Source of the DNA: Burkholderia sp. 9120
GTDB taxonomy: Bacteria > Pseudomonadota > Gammaproteobacteria > Burkholderiales > Burkholderiaceae
Reading direction: 5' to 3'
Assembly (NCBI RefSeq): GCF_000745015.1
Contig: NZ_JQNA01000002.1
Coordinates: 558,001 to 622,000 of the forward strand
DNA: 64,000 nucleotides
The notes under the pieces: generated by a model
The model's database searches: none
Seen by the model: only the letters and a program-made list of their open reading frames with translations
What the model was told of the DNA's origin: nothing
Translations under genes and position numbers: made by a program
Part shown: positions 34,907-43,657 of the stretch, one piece after another
Layout of the letters: the number at the start of each line of letters is the position of its first letter
Numbering within the stretch: the stretch's first letter is position 1

Positions 34907-37284
34907 GGGGTTTGCGCAACATTCGTTGAATGAGGTGGCGCGGCCGCTTGCGACGCAGCCGGTGGCATGAAGCGATACATCAGCGCCTTGCCGTACGCGT
35001 CTTCTTCAGCCAGCACGAGGTATTCGCCCGACGCGAGGCGGTGCGCGGTGAGCGGCATCGGCACATCGGCCCACCCGCTTTTCGAGCCGACTTCCCGGCC
35101 GGGCGACAAACGGCCGACGTCGTGTCCCGTGGCGCGGTCGTAGACCCGCACGACCGCGCTGCGCGTTTCGATCGCGAACACGTAGTCGCCCGCCACCGCG
35201 AAGCCGCTGATCGACGACCAGTCCGGCGCGCCGCGATCGGGCAAGCCGATCACATAGCGCAGCACCGGCTTGCCGCTCTTCCAGTGGTCGTAACGCGCGA
35301 GCTGCGAGCCCGCGCTATTCCAGTTGTCCTGCACGAACGGATGCGCGGGCGTCGAACCGGAGACGAACATCGTGTCGTCGTCGGGGAAATAATTCATCCG
35401 TGCGATCCGGTAGAACGGCGCGGGCGGCGGGTACTGCCGCATCGCCGAATAGCGGTAGATGGGATTGCCGGCGTGGTCGAAACCCTGCAACGGAAACTGG
35501 CGGATACCCTGCGATTCGGTGCCCTGCCAGATATCGCCATGACTATCGACCCACCACGCGCGCAGCGGCGGCGCGTTGGTGCTGCCAGTGTTCTGATCGA
35601 ACGCGGACGCGGAGAAATCGCCCTTGCCGGTGGCGTCGCGCCAGATCCATTCGCCCTGCGGCGGCTGGTTGGGCGGCCACGTGCCGTCGATATGCGCCTG
35701 CGAAAAGAGTCCCGACGGAATCGCGGTCTCGCGGTCGTCGGCGAAACGATAGATGCGCAGATACGACGAGTACATATCGGTTGTATAAAGCAGCCGATGG
35801 CCGCGCACGTCGCGCACCATCGGCATGCCGCGCTGACCGCCGAGATACAGATGAAAGTACGGGTCGTACGGATAGCGGAAACGGTCCGCCGTGTAACCGG
35901 CGTACGACCACTCTTCACCGGCGGGCCGCGACAGGTCGAGCGTGAAGCGCTTGCTGCCGGTGTAAATGGAAGGCGGCTCGCCGTCCACGAACTGCGCGCC
36001 GTCGACGAACAGCAGCCCTTGCAAACTGAAACGCTGCGCACCGTCCGGCGTGTAGCTTTCGAGCAGCGCACCGTCGAAGGTGCTCGGTCCCGCGCCGAAC
36101 GGACGCGGGCCTGCGCCGTTCATCGACACGTAGAGGTTGCCCGCGCGATCCACGCCAACCCCAGTCAGTCCGTTGAAGCGCTGCGGCCCCGGCGCGCCGG
36201 CCCGGCCTGCATAGATTCCGCCCTGCTGGCCGAAGCTCGCCGACAGTTGCATGCCCTCGCCGGGTTGAGACGCCGCCGTGAAAATCAGTATCTGCTGACG
36301 CACGCCGTTATCGGCGACCAGCAGACGTCCACGCGTATCGACGGTCAGATCCACCGGCACCACACCGGCAGGCAACGCCAATTCACCGAGCCGAGCACCG
36401 TCGCGCGCATGGTGAACCACGCGCCGCGCGCCCTCCGTGCGGCTGTTCTCGATGACCCACAGCGAACCGTCCGGCGCGAGCGCGAGACGGCCTGGCTCAT
36501 GCACCGGAAAACTGCCGACCGGCTGCATGGTCTGCGCGTCGAACATCTGCACGCGATTGTCGAGCTGGTTCCCGACGAAGAGCCGTGTTTCATCCGCGGC
36601 CAGGCCACGAATCGCGTAATCCCCCTTGGCCGGATACGCCGAAATCAGCAGATACGCGAGATGCCCGCCCGGAAATTTCACCTGCCCGGCAAACGGCACG
36701 CCGTCGCTGATATCCGCACGACTACGACGCGCCACGCCGGTCCACTCTTCGCCCTCGCGCGGTGTCGGCCGATGTTTGGCTTCCTCGTTGCCGAGGCTCA
36801 CCACCGTCTGCGCGGTGTAGACGTATTCGTCGTTCACCGCGATCGCGTCGCCGCCCATCATTCCCCAGCCGTGCGACTCGCCGCCGTGCCTCACCAGTTC
36901 GCCATTGCGGTATTGGCCGAGTTCACCGCCGCCTTCGTCCCACGGCGCATTCGTGAAGACGTCGCCATTCGGTGCGACGGCGATCGCCTGCACGTCGATC
37001 TGCATCCAGCGCTTGTCCGCGTAGCCCCACGTATTGCCGACCCACGAGGTCCGATACGACAACGACGGATGCGCAAGCGCTGCCAGCGCTTCGGCCGCCG
37101 GCACGGCGGCGGAGGCGACGGTCAACGCGCGCGCGCCGGCTGCCTCGGCAGCGCGCGCCAACGTCGCGCCTGCGCCCGTCACGGCACCGCCCGATCCGCC
37201 GGCGCTCAGCAGCACCAGCACCGGCAACGCCACCGCCGCGGCGCACACCACCCGTTCGAAAGTTTTGCGCGTGGGACGTCGCAT
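34903..37284 (-). CDS. Secreted/membrane-anchored beta-propeller-like (NHL-type) protein in EPS operon
   Basis: A 793-residue protein. The N-terminal hydrophobic segment RVVCAAAVALPVLVLLSAGG acts as signal or anchor. The body contains repeated propeller-like blades: VQAIAVAPNGDVFTNAP, GLAADETRLFVGNQLDNRVQ, RLALAPDGSLWVIENSR, DLTVDTRGRLLVADNGVRQQ, GVGVDRAGNLYVSMNGAG and FAVAGDYVFAIETRSAVVRV. No catalytic motif is recognised. Its stop overlaps the following GT4 start by 4 bp, and it starts 13 bp after the preceding GT4. It could bind, modify or guide the polymer in the periplasm. Confidence 0.82.
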   Translation of the reverse strand: MRRPTRKTFERVVCAAAVALPVLVLLSAGGSGGAVTGAGATLARAAEAAGARALTVASAAVPAAEALAALAHPSLSYRTSWVGNTWGYADKRWMQIDVQAIAVAPNGDVFTNAPWDEGGGELGQYRNGELVRHGGESHGWGMMGGDAIAVNDEYVYTAQTVVSLGNEEAKHRPTPREGEEWTGVARRSRADISDGVPFAGQVKFPGGHLAYLLISAYPAKGDYAIRGLAADETRLFVGNQLDNRVQMFDAQTMQPVGSFPVHEPGRLALAPDGSLWVIENSRTEGARRVVHHARDGARLGELALPAGVVPVDLTVDTRGRLLVADNGVRQQILIFTAASQPGEGMQLSASFGQQGGIYAGRAGAPGPQRFNGLTGVGVDRAGNLYVSMNGAGPRPFGAGPSTFDGALLESYTPDGAQRFSLQGLLFVDGAQFVDGEPPSIYTGSKRFTLDLSRPAGEEWSYAGYTADRFRYPYDPYFHLYLGGQRGMPMVRDVRGHRLLYTTDMYSSYLRIYRFADDRETAIPSGLFSQAHIDGTWPPNQPPQGEWIWRDATGKGDFSASAFDQNTGSTNAPPLRAWWVDSHGDIWQGTESQGIRQFPLQGFDHAGNPIYRYSAMRQYPPPAPFYRIARMNYFPDDDTMFVSGSTPAHPFVQDNWNSAGSQLARYDHWKSGKPVLRYVIGLPDRGAPDWSSISGFAVAGDYVFAIETRSAVVRVYDRATGHDVGRLSPGREVGSKSGWADVPMPLTAHRLASGEYLVLAEEDAYGKALMYRFMPPAASQAAAPPHSTNVAQTP

Positions 37285-37297
37285 GATCACGGCCGCG

Positions 37298-38455
37298 TCA
37301 GAACGCGTCGATCGCTTCGCGGTAGACGGCGGCGACCTGCGCGGCCACGACCGCCCGGTCGAAATGCTTGCGCGCATACGCGCGGCACGCCGCGTTGTCC
37401 GGCACCACGCGTTGGCCGAGCAGCACCTCCATGATGCCTTCGCCGATCGCCTTGAAGCCGCCCGACGGCAGCACCAGTTCCGCCGACAGCGGCGCCACCG
37501 CTTCGGGCAACCCGCCGACCGGCGTCACCAGCACCGGCGTGCCGGCCGCCAGCGATTCGATGGTAGTGAGACCAAAACCTTCGAGCGACACCGTCGGCAC
37601 CACCGACAGATCGGCCGCGCGATACCACAGCGGCACTTTGTCATCCGCGACGAAACCCACGAGCTGAACGTTGCGCTCCAGCCCGCGCGCGACGATCCGC
37701 GCCTGCAACTGCTCTTCCAGCGGCCCAGTGCCCGCGATGGTCAGCAGCACGTCGGGCAGCGCGGGTTTGACGATCGCCATCGCGTCGATCAGATCCTCCA
37801 GCCCCATGCGCGACACGAGCCGGCGCATACAGAACAGCAGTGGACGATCCTGCGGCAAACCGAGCCGCTCGCGCGCCTTGATCTTCGTTGCGCGCACATT
37901 GAATCGCGCAACGTCGACGCAACCCGGCACCACGCGAATCCGTTCCTCGCGCACGCCATAGGTCTCATGAAGCAGTTGACCGAAGGCCCGCGACAGCACG
38001 ATATGACGCGTCGCGCCGCGATAGACGAACCGTTCGAGGGCGACACGCGCCGCGCGCGACCAGCCGCCGCCACCGCCGGGATACGATTCGGCCGCCCACG
38101 GCCCGTGAAAATGCACGACCTTCGGCACGCGACGAAACACGCCGGCGGTCGGCGCCGCATACAGCGCGAAATGCGAGGCGACGACGTCGGGCATCTTCGC
38201 GGCGCGCAGCGCACGCGATTGCACCCGCGAGCCCCACAGCCGCGCGCCCAATTGCTCCTGCACACCGGCGAACGCCAGCACGCGGCCGCCCGACGCGTCG
38301 AACACGCCGGGGCTGCCCGCCACCATGCCGCGCACGCTGACGCCCTGGTCGGGCAGCGTGTCGATCAAGGCCTTGAACATCCGATCGAGGCCACCGGGCC
38401 GCTCGTTGAACCAGTGCATGCCGATCTGCAGCGAATCGATTGAAGTCCCACTCAT
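37298..38455 (-). CDS. Glycosyltransferase family 4 (EPS)
   Basis: A 385-residue GT-B transferase: IGMHWFNERPGGLDRMFKAL, VVHFHGPWAAESYPG, CMRRLVSRMGLEDLIDAMAI, IAGTGPLEEQL and the E-x7-E motif SLEGFGLTTIESLAAGTPVL. Its ATG overlaps the upstream GT4 stop by 4 bp. It is likely cytosolic and membrane-associated, acting on the lipid-linked EPS unit. Confidence 0.93.
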   Translation of the reverse strand: MSGTSIDSLQIGMHWFNERPGGLDRMFKALIDTLPDQGVSVRGMVAGSPGVFDASGGRVLAFAGVQEQLGARLWGSRVQSRALRAAKMPDVVASHFALYAAPTAGVFRRVPKVVHFHGPWAAESYPGGGGGWSRAARVALERFVYRGATRHIVLSRAFGQLLHETYGVREERIRVVPGCVDVARFNVRATKIKARERLGLPQDRPLLFCMRRLVSRMGLEDLIDAMAIVKPALPDVLLTIAGTGPLEEQLQARIVARGLERNVQLVGFVADDKVPLWYRAADLSVVPTVSLEGFGLTTIESLAAGTPVLVTPVGGLPEAVAPLSAELVLPSGGFKAIGEGIMEVLLGQRVVPDNAACRAYARKHFDRAVVAAQVAAVYREAIDAF

Positions 38456-39645
38456 AATTTCACCGGCGCGCTCGCGCAGTTGGACGGCATCGCGTGGGCT
38501 GTGCGCCGCGCGTGTACCTGTTCATAGACGGCCAGATAGCGTTCGGCCATCGCGTGCCAGCTCAAGGTGCCCGCTACTTCGCGCGCGGCCGCGCCGAGGC
38601 TTCGCGCATAGGCCGGGTCGCTAGCCAGACGTTCGATCGCGGCGGCCAGCGCCGTCGCGTCGTTGGGATCGGCGAGCACCATGCCGCTGCCGGCGCTGAT
38701 CACTTCCGCGCCGCCCGCGGTGCGCACGGTAATCACCGGCAAGCCGGCGGCCAGCGCTTCGAGCAACACCAGGCCCATCGGTTCGTAGCGCGACGGAAAC
38801 ACGAACGCATCGACCGAGCGCATCAGCGCGGGCATGTCCATCACCATGTCGGTGAAGTGGACCCGCTGCGTCAAACCGAGCGACGCCACCAGCGCCGGAT
38901 ACGGACTGTTGTGCAAAATCCCGGCGACGGCGAGATGCACGTCGGCGCGGGTCTGCACGAGTGCGTGCAGCACGGTGTCGAGATTCTTGCGCGACATGCG
39001 CAGATCGCCCGCGAACAGCAGCATGAACGGTGCGGACGGCAAGCCGAAACGCTCGCGTTCCGGCGCACCGGGCGTGAACTCGCCGACGTCGACGCCGTTA
39101 TGAATCACCTGCACGCGCGCCGCGCCGATGCCGAGCGCGCGCACCTCGCCGGCCACTTTCTGCGAGACCGGCACAATCACGTCCGCGTGGCGGAACGCCC
39201 ATTTTTCGCAGGCGATATTCAGCAGCGTGTAGATCACCTGATACGCGTGATACAGGTTGTGCAGCAATCGAAACGGATAGAAGCCGCAGCGATACCAGCC
39301 GTCGTGGACGAAATGCGCCGCGTTGACATCCGCGCGCGCCCACGCGATAAAACCGTTCACGTGCACCACGTCGAACTCGTCGCGATGCGCGCGAATCCAC
39401 GCGCCGCAGCGCCACGCGAACATCTGGTATTGCACGAGCTTGGTCGGCAGACGGCTGCCGGCAATCCGCACAAAACGCACGCGCGGATGCTCGATCAGTT
39501 CGGCGGCCGCTTCGGCGGCGAGCAGCGTCACGCTATGACCCGCCGCGAGCGCCGCCTGCACGATCTCGTAGTTGACTCGCCCTTGCCCATCGTTTTTACG
39601 CACGACATGGGTGACGATCAGAATCCTCATCCTGTGGTCCTTCAT
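38452..39645 (-). CDS. Glycosyltransferase family 4 (EPS)
   Basis: A 397-residue GT-B transferase: MRILIVTHVVRKNDGQGRVN, HFVHDGWYRCGFYPF, VIHNGVDVGEFTPGAPER, LFAGDLRMSRKNLDTVLHAL and the E-x7-E motif RYEPMGLVLLEALAAGLPVI. ATG 39645 overlaps the Wzy stop by 4 bp; ATG 39630, five codons on, is also possible. A longer frame extends into the Wzy region but is a shadow. Confidence 0.93.
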   Translation of the reverse strand: MKDHRMRILIVTHVVRKNDGQGRVNYEIVQAALAAGHSVTLLAAEAAAELIEHPRVRFVRIAGSRLPTKLVQYQMFAWRCGAWIRAHRDEFDVVHVNGFIAWARADVNAAHFVHDGWYRCGFYPFRLLHNLYHAYQVIYTLLNIACEKWAFRHADVIVPVSQKVAGEVRALGIGAARVQVIHNGVDVGEFTPGAPERERFGLPSAPFMLLFAGDLRMSRKNLDTVLHALVQTRADVHLAVAGILHNSPYPALVASLGLTQRVHFTDMVMDMPALMRSVDAFVFPSRYEPMGLVLLEALAAGLPVITVRTAGGAEVISAGSGMVLADPNDATALAAAIERLASDPAYARSLGAAAREVAGTLSWHAMAERYLAVYEQVHARRTAHAMPSNCASAPVKL

Positions 39646-41210
39646 CTGACTTTCTTCAGGTACTGTTCGATGCGTCGAGCGGCCGCGCCGGAAGCGGGCC
39701 GCGGCGTTTGACACTCGCGCGCGTAGCGCAGCGAAATGACCGGCAGGGTCACGCCGAGAAAGAAGAACATTCCCGACACGGAGGTCAGCGTGTTGATGAA
39801 AATCATCATCGAGAAAATCGCCACAGCCACGCCGACGCCCGACACCGCCATCAGATCGTTGGGATGCAGGCGGCTCGCACGGTATGCCCGCCACATCAGC
39901 ATCAGCACGCCGGCCGTATACAGCAGCGTGCCGGGCCAGCCCATCACGAAGGGCACTTCCATCAGGCCGCTGTCGAAATCGACCATGGCCTGCGATTTGT
40001 TGTCGGAGAGCTTGGTGCCCAGCCCGATCGAGCCGAAGCCCTGCCCCGCGATATCCGTGAACGCCGACGAAAAGAAGCTCTTGTAGAACTCCGCGCGCGC
40101 CTGATAGCTGTTGTCCTGGCCGAGGTCCTGCATCGTGCTGAAGCGCGCCATGACCGGCTCCGCGACCTGGTCGATCATCATCAACGGCGTGGCCATCACG
40201 GCCAGACCCAGCACGCCGGCCAGCAAACGCAGGCGGCTTTTGCCGTCGAGCATCGCGAACGAGTACACCAGCGCGATCGCGAAACCGCCCCACGTGCTGC
40301 GCGCGCTGGTCAGCAGCAACGCGGGAATGCCCACGCAGCCGAGTACGATGCGCGCCTTGCCGCGCGCCGCGAACGACATGAGCAGTAACGCCATCAACGT
40401 AACCGCGAACGGGCCGCACGAATTCATCGTGCTGCTCACGCGCATGCCGAACGGCACCGGCTGGCCTTCGGATTGCATCTTCGACGCGATCAGCCAGAAG
40501 GCGTCCCACGGCATTGGCGAGACGAATTCGAGCAGGCCGTACAGGCTCATCAGCAGTCCGCCGAACACGAAGGTCTTGAGCAGCACCCGGTGATAGTCGG
40601 GGTAATGACGCCATGTCACGGTCAGGTAGAACGCCACCATCACCGGATACAGCCAGTTGATCAGCGTGTAGGTGGCCGGCGCGGGACCGACCTGCGCCAT
40701 CCCGATCACATACGCGTAGAACAGCGCGATCACGATCAGCACCAGCGGCGCCGCGCGGCGCTGGCCCAGCAGCGTGACGTGCTTGAGCAGCGTCAGCCCG
40801 GTCAGCGCGACGGCCAGCAACGGCGCGACCATGATCGGGCTCTGGTCGTTGAACGCGCCGTTGACGAAGTCGGCGAGACGCCGCACTTCCGGCGTCAGGA
40901 AAAACAGCCAGCAGACGAAGCCGAGGTAATGCGCGGGCGAGCGCCAGTACAACACCAGCGCGACGCCGAACGCGCCGAGCGGGAAGAAAAACTCGACCAG
41001 CCGGCCCTGATGCAGCAGCACCAGCAGCAGGGTCACGGCGAATAACGCCAACGGCAGGCGCAGCGGATGACGCAGGCCTTTCGTTGGCGTACCTGAGGTG
41101 GCCGCTGGCGGCGCCGCCGGCGCTTCGCCGTAGGGCGGCCCGGGCGGCTTCAGTGGCTTCGGGACGGCGAGCTGAGCGGCACGCGAAGGCGTGACCAGCA
41201 TCCGCCCCAT
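39642..41210 (-). CDS. O-antigen ligase/Wzy-like polymerase family membrane protein (EPS)
   Basis: A 522-residue inner-membrane protein. A Pro-rich N-terminus is followed by 10-12 membrane segments and the large periplasmic loop expected of the Wzy_C/O-antigen ligase group: FYKSFFSSAFTDIAGQGFGS and the GLGTKLSDNKSQAMVDFDSG stretch. SSTMNSCGPFAVTLMALLLM and LLTSARSTWGGFAIALVYSF are typical. It probably polymerises lipid-linked repeat units. ATG 41210 lies within TGATG, one base overlapping the GNAT stop; a GTG at 41213 is an alternative. Confidence 0.88.
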   Translation of the reverse strand: MGRMLVTPSRAAQLAVPKPLKPPGPPYGEAPAAPPAATSGTPTKGLRHPLRLPLALFAVTLLLVLLHQGRLVEFFFPLGAFGVALVLYWRSPAHYLGFVCWLFFLTPEVRRLADFVNGAFNDQSPIMVAPLLAVALTGLTLLKHVTLLGQRRAAPLVLIVIALFYAYVIGMAQVGPAPATYTLINWLYPVMVAFYLTVTWRHYPDYHRVLLKTFVFGGLLMSLYGLLEFVSPMPWDAFWLIASKMQSEGQPVPFGMRVSSTMNSCGPFAVTLMALLLMSFAARGKARIVLGCVGIPALLLTSARSTWGGFAIALVYSFAMLDGKSRLRLLAGVLGLAVMATPLMMIDQVAEPVMARFSTMQDLGQDNSYQARAEFYKSFFSSAFTDIAGQGFGSIGLGTKLSDNKSQAMVDFDSGLMEVPFVMGWPGTLLYTAGVLMLMWRAYRASRLHPNDLMAVSGVGVAVAIFSMMIFINTLTSVSGMFFFLGVTLPVISLRYARECQTPRPASGAAARRIEQYLKKVR

Positions 41211-41743
41211 CACAACAGCTCGAAGGTATTGACGAGCACCGCGCCGTCGCGCTCGCGGCGGCGCGTACCGAAGCGCGGCGCGCTGCTGCGCACCTGGCGC
41301 GTCAGGCCGATGAACGGCACGCCGTGTTCCAGATACGGTCCTTCGGTCTTGCGAAAGCCGAATTGCTCGTAGAAGTCGCGCAAGCCGAGCGGCGCGCTCA
41401 CCCGCGCGGCGTGTCCCGGCCAGCGTTCCGCCATCGCCTGCAACACACGTTCGATCAGCAGTTCGGCGGTGCCGTCGCCGCGCCGCAGCGGGCTCGTCAG
41501 CACCTTGTCGATGGTGATTTCAGGATCTTCCGCGTCGCCGGGTTGCAAACGGGCGTAGGCGAGGATCGGCATGGGCCGCGCGATGTCCTCCACCGCGAAC
41601 ACGTGCAGCGAGTTTTCATCACGGCCGTCGGCGTCAAGACAGACATGCGACTGTTCGACCACGAACACCGCGCTGCGCGCGCGCAAAATCAGATATAGCT
41701 CGCGTGCCGAAAGCTGCTCGAATTCCAGCGTTTTCCAGTTCAT
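41210..41743 (-). CDS. GNAT family acyltransferase (ElaA-type)
   Basis: A 177-residue GNAT protein: LSARELYLILRARSAVFVVE at the start, AYARLQPGDAEDPEITIDKV, the acetyl-CoA loop SPLRRGDGTAELLIERVLQA and APLGLRDFYEQFGFRKTEG. It is the first gene of block B, coupled to the polymerase gene. It may acetylate or acylate a sugar precursor, or transfer the acyl group made by block C. GGGGAACG precedes ATG 41743. Confidence 0.87.
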   Translation of the reverse strand: MNWKTLEFEQLSARELYLILRARSAVFVVEQSHVCLDADGRDENSLHVFAVEDIARPMPILAYARLQPGDAEDPEITIDKVLTSPLRRGDGTAELLIERVLQAMAERWPGHAARVSAPLGLRDFYEQFGFRKTEGPYLEHGVPFIGLTRQVRSSAPRFGTRRRERDGAVLVNTFELL

Positions 41744-41891
41744 CACGTTCCCCAGCGGTCAATAAGTTCAGCGAGCGCGGCTTCGCCCGCCGCCCTCGAC
41801 GGCCTGGCTCGACAGGCCGGCACGTTGTCATGGCTACACGGTACGTCCGCGAAACGCGCGTTTCCGTGCGGCATCGCACTGACGCTGGGCT

Positions 41892-41919
41892 TTGACAATT
41901 CTTAAATACGACTTATTGG
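41892..41919 (+). promoter_or_regulatory. Possible promoter of block C
   Basis: A perfect TTGACA (41892-41897) is followed after 16 bp by a weak TATTGG (41914-41919). It lies about 115 bp before the carrier-protein ATG. Confidence 0.35.
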
Positions 41920-42034
41920 AAAACGGCCGTGTCCATCGCGGCAACCACCACCCTGCAACCACCGCATGCAGTCGTTTTCCATGAGAACCATCCGAGAGAC
42001 CGTTCCAAGTTCAACAATCAGGGGGCACCACACC

Positions 42035-42286
42035 ATGAAAACCGCATTGCGACGCATCCTTTCCGAATCGGCCCGCCTCGATGTCCCGCCGGACAGCCTG
42101 GCCGACGACGCCGATCTGTACGCCGCAGGCCTCTCCTCGCTCGCGACCGTGCACCTGATGCTGGCAATCGAAGATCAGTTCGATATCGAGATTCCGGACC
42201 GGCTGCTGACGCGCCGGCTGTTCTCCAGCATCGATTCGATGGCCGCCGCGATCACCGAACTGCAACAGGCGAAGGCGGCAGCATGA
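42035..42286 (+). CDS. Free-standing acyl/aminoacyl carrier protein
   Basis: An 83-residue four-helix carrier protein. The phosphopantetheine site is in DLYAAGLSSLATVHLMLAIE; Ser35 before Leu is the likely attachment residue. FDIEIPDRLL and LFSSIDSMAAAI complete the fold. A G-run precedes the ATG at 42035. Its stop overlaps the next start by 4 bp. In known aa:CP ligase systems the dedicated carrier protein is encoded beside the ligase, as here, so it probably carries an amino acid thioester, not a fatty acid. Confidence 0.92.
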   Translation: MKTALRRILSESARLDVPPDSLADDADLYAAGLSSLATVHLMLAIEDQFDIEIPDRLLTRRLFSSIDSMAAAITELQQAKAAA

Positions 42287-43653
42287 ACACGCCGTTGCTG
42301 GACGCGGCCGCCGCCCAGGCGGCGGGGCCGCTCGTGCAGGCCGCCGCAGCGCAGGCCGCCGAAGCACACGCCGACGCCGTACAAGCCGCCGCCGCACAAG
42401 CCGATAAGGCCACCGTGGCCGCCGCCCAGCCCGGCGGCGACGCCGCCGTCATGCTCACGGCGGTCGAAACCGAGCCCGGCTGGCGCGCCGCCGCCCAGCG
42501 CTGCGCCGCGATCGCCGCGCAGTTCGCCGACGCGGTGGACCGCGACGCGCGTTTCCCGAGCGAGGCCTTCGACGCGCTCAAACGCGAGCGCCTGCTCTCG
42601 GTGATGGTGGCGGTCGCCTTCGGCGGCGCCGGGCTCTCGCTCGCGGAAGTCGGCGCGATCTGCGAGATCCTCGCGCAAGGCTGCGCGTCCACCGCGATGG
42701 TGTTCGCGATGCATCAGATCCAGGTGGCGTGTATCGCAGCGCATGGCAGCGGCTCGGCCTGGCATCGACAGTTGCTCGCGCAACTGGTCGAGCGGCAATG
42801 GCTGCTGGCTTCGGCGACGTCCGAGGAAACCATCGGCGGCAACATGCGCACCAGCGCCTGTTCGGTCGAACTCGACGGCGCGCGCTTTCGGATTGAAAAG
42901 CTCGCCCCGACGATTTCGTACGGCGCGCACGCGGACGGCATTCTGGTGACCGCGCGCCGCACCGCCGAATCGGCCGCGGCCGATCAGGTGCTGATCGTCG
43001 CGTTACGCGAAGAAACGCAGCTCGAAAAACGCGGCGGCTGGGACGCGATGGGCATGCGCGGCACCTGCAGCGAAGGCTTCCGGCTGGTCGCGGGTGGTCT
43101 CGCCGAACAGATTCTGCCGGCCCCGTTCGCCGAGATCGCCGACCAGACCATGCTGCCGGTCTCGCATACGTTGTGGGCGTCCGTCTGGACCGGCGTGGCC
43201 GGCGACGCGGTGAATCGCGCGAAAGCCTTCTTCCGCGCCCAGGCCCGCTCGACACCCGGCGCGGTGCCGCCGGCCGGCTTGCGCCTTGCCGAAGCGGTCG
43301 GCCTGCTGCAGATGATGCAGGCGCGCCTCGCGGTCGCGCTGGACGCCGCCCGCGCCGCGCACGACGCGCGTCATGGCCGCTCGCAGGCCGATGCGCCGCT
43401 CGCGGCCCAGCTCGGCTTCGCCTCCGACATGAACACGCTGAAGACCAGCATCTCCAACATGGCGCTGCAGGTCGTGCATGAAGTGCTGATGATCTGCGGC
43501 ATGGCGGGTTACAAGAACGGCACACCGTATAGCGTCGGCCGCCATTTGCGCGACCTGCACTCCGCGCCGCTGATGATCAACAACGACCGCATCGCACAGA
43601 ACACGGCGAGTCTGTTGCTCGCGCAACGGCCTGCCGCTCCGGGGAGAGCCTGA
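42283..43653 (+). CDS. Acyl-CoA dehydrogenase family flavoprotein (acts on carrier-bound substrate)
   Basis: A 456-residue protein. The first 55 residues are an Ala/Gln-rich low-complexity leader. The acyl-CoA dehydrogenase fold follows: RFPSEAFDALKRERLLSVMV, VGAICEILAQGCASTAMVFA, ASATSEETIGGNMRTSA, KRGGWDAMGMRGTCSEGFRL and NTLKTSISNMALQVVHEVLM. It probably uses FAD to oxidise an acyl or aminoacyl group on the neighbouring carrier protein. ATG 42283 overlaps the carrier-protein stop. Confidence 0.88.
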   Translation: MNTPLLDAAAAQAAGPLVQAAAAQAAEAHADAVQAAAAQADKATVAAAQPGGDAAVMLTAVETEPGWRAAAQRCAAIAAQFADAVDRDARFPSEAFDALKRERLLSVMVAVAFGGAGLSLAEVGAICEILAQGCASTAMVFAMHQIQVACIAAHGSGSAWHRQLLAQLVERQWLLASATSEETIGGNMRTSACSVELDGARFRIEKLAPTISYGAHADGILVTARRTAESAAADQVLIVALREETQLEKRGGWDAMGMRGTCSEGFRLVAGGLAEQILPAPFAEIADQTMLPVSHTLWASVWTGVAGDAVNRAKAFFRAQARSTPGAVPPAGLRLAEAVGLLQMMQARLAVALDAARAAHDARHGRSQADAPLAAQLGFASDMNTLKTSISNMALQVVHEVLMICGMAGYKNGTPYSVGRHLRDLHSAPLMINNDRIAQNTASLLLAQRPAAPGRA

Positions 43654-43657
43654 CAAA

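Noticed and set aside
34930..37434. 834-codon open frame on the plus strand opposite the propeller gene
   Set aside because: It is an antisense shadow of a high-GC gene. It is rich in Arg/His and low in aliphatic residues, and the minus-strand gene has a signal peptide, coupled junctions and coherent repeats.
38452..40614. 720-codon frame extending a GT4 into the polymerase gene
   Set aside because: The upstream part is an out-of-frame shadow of the Wzy-like gene. The GT4 start overlaps its stop at 39642-39645.
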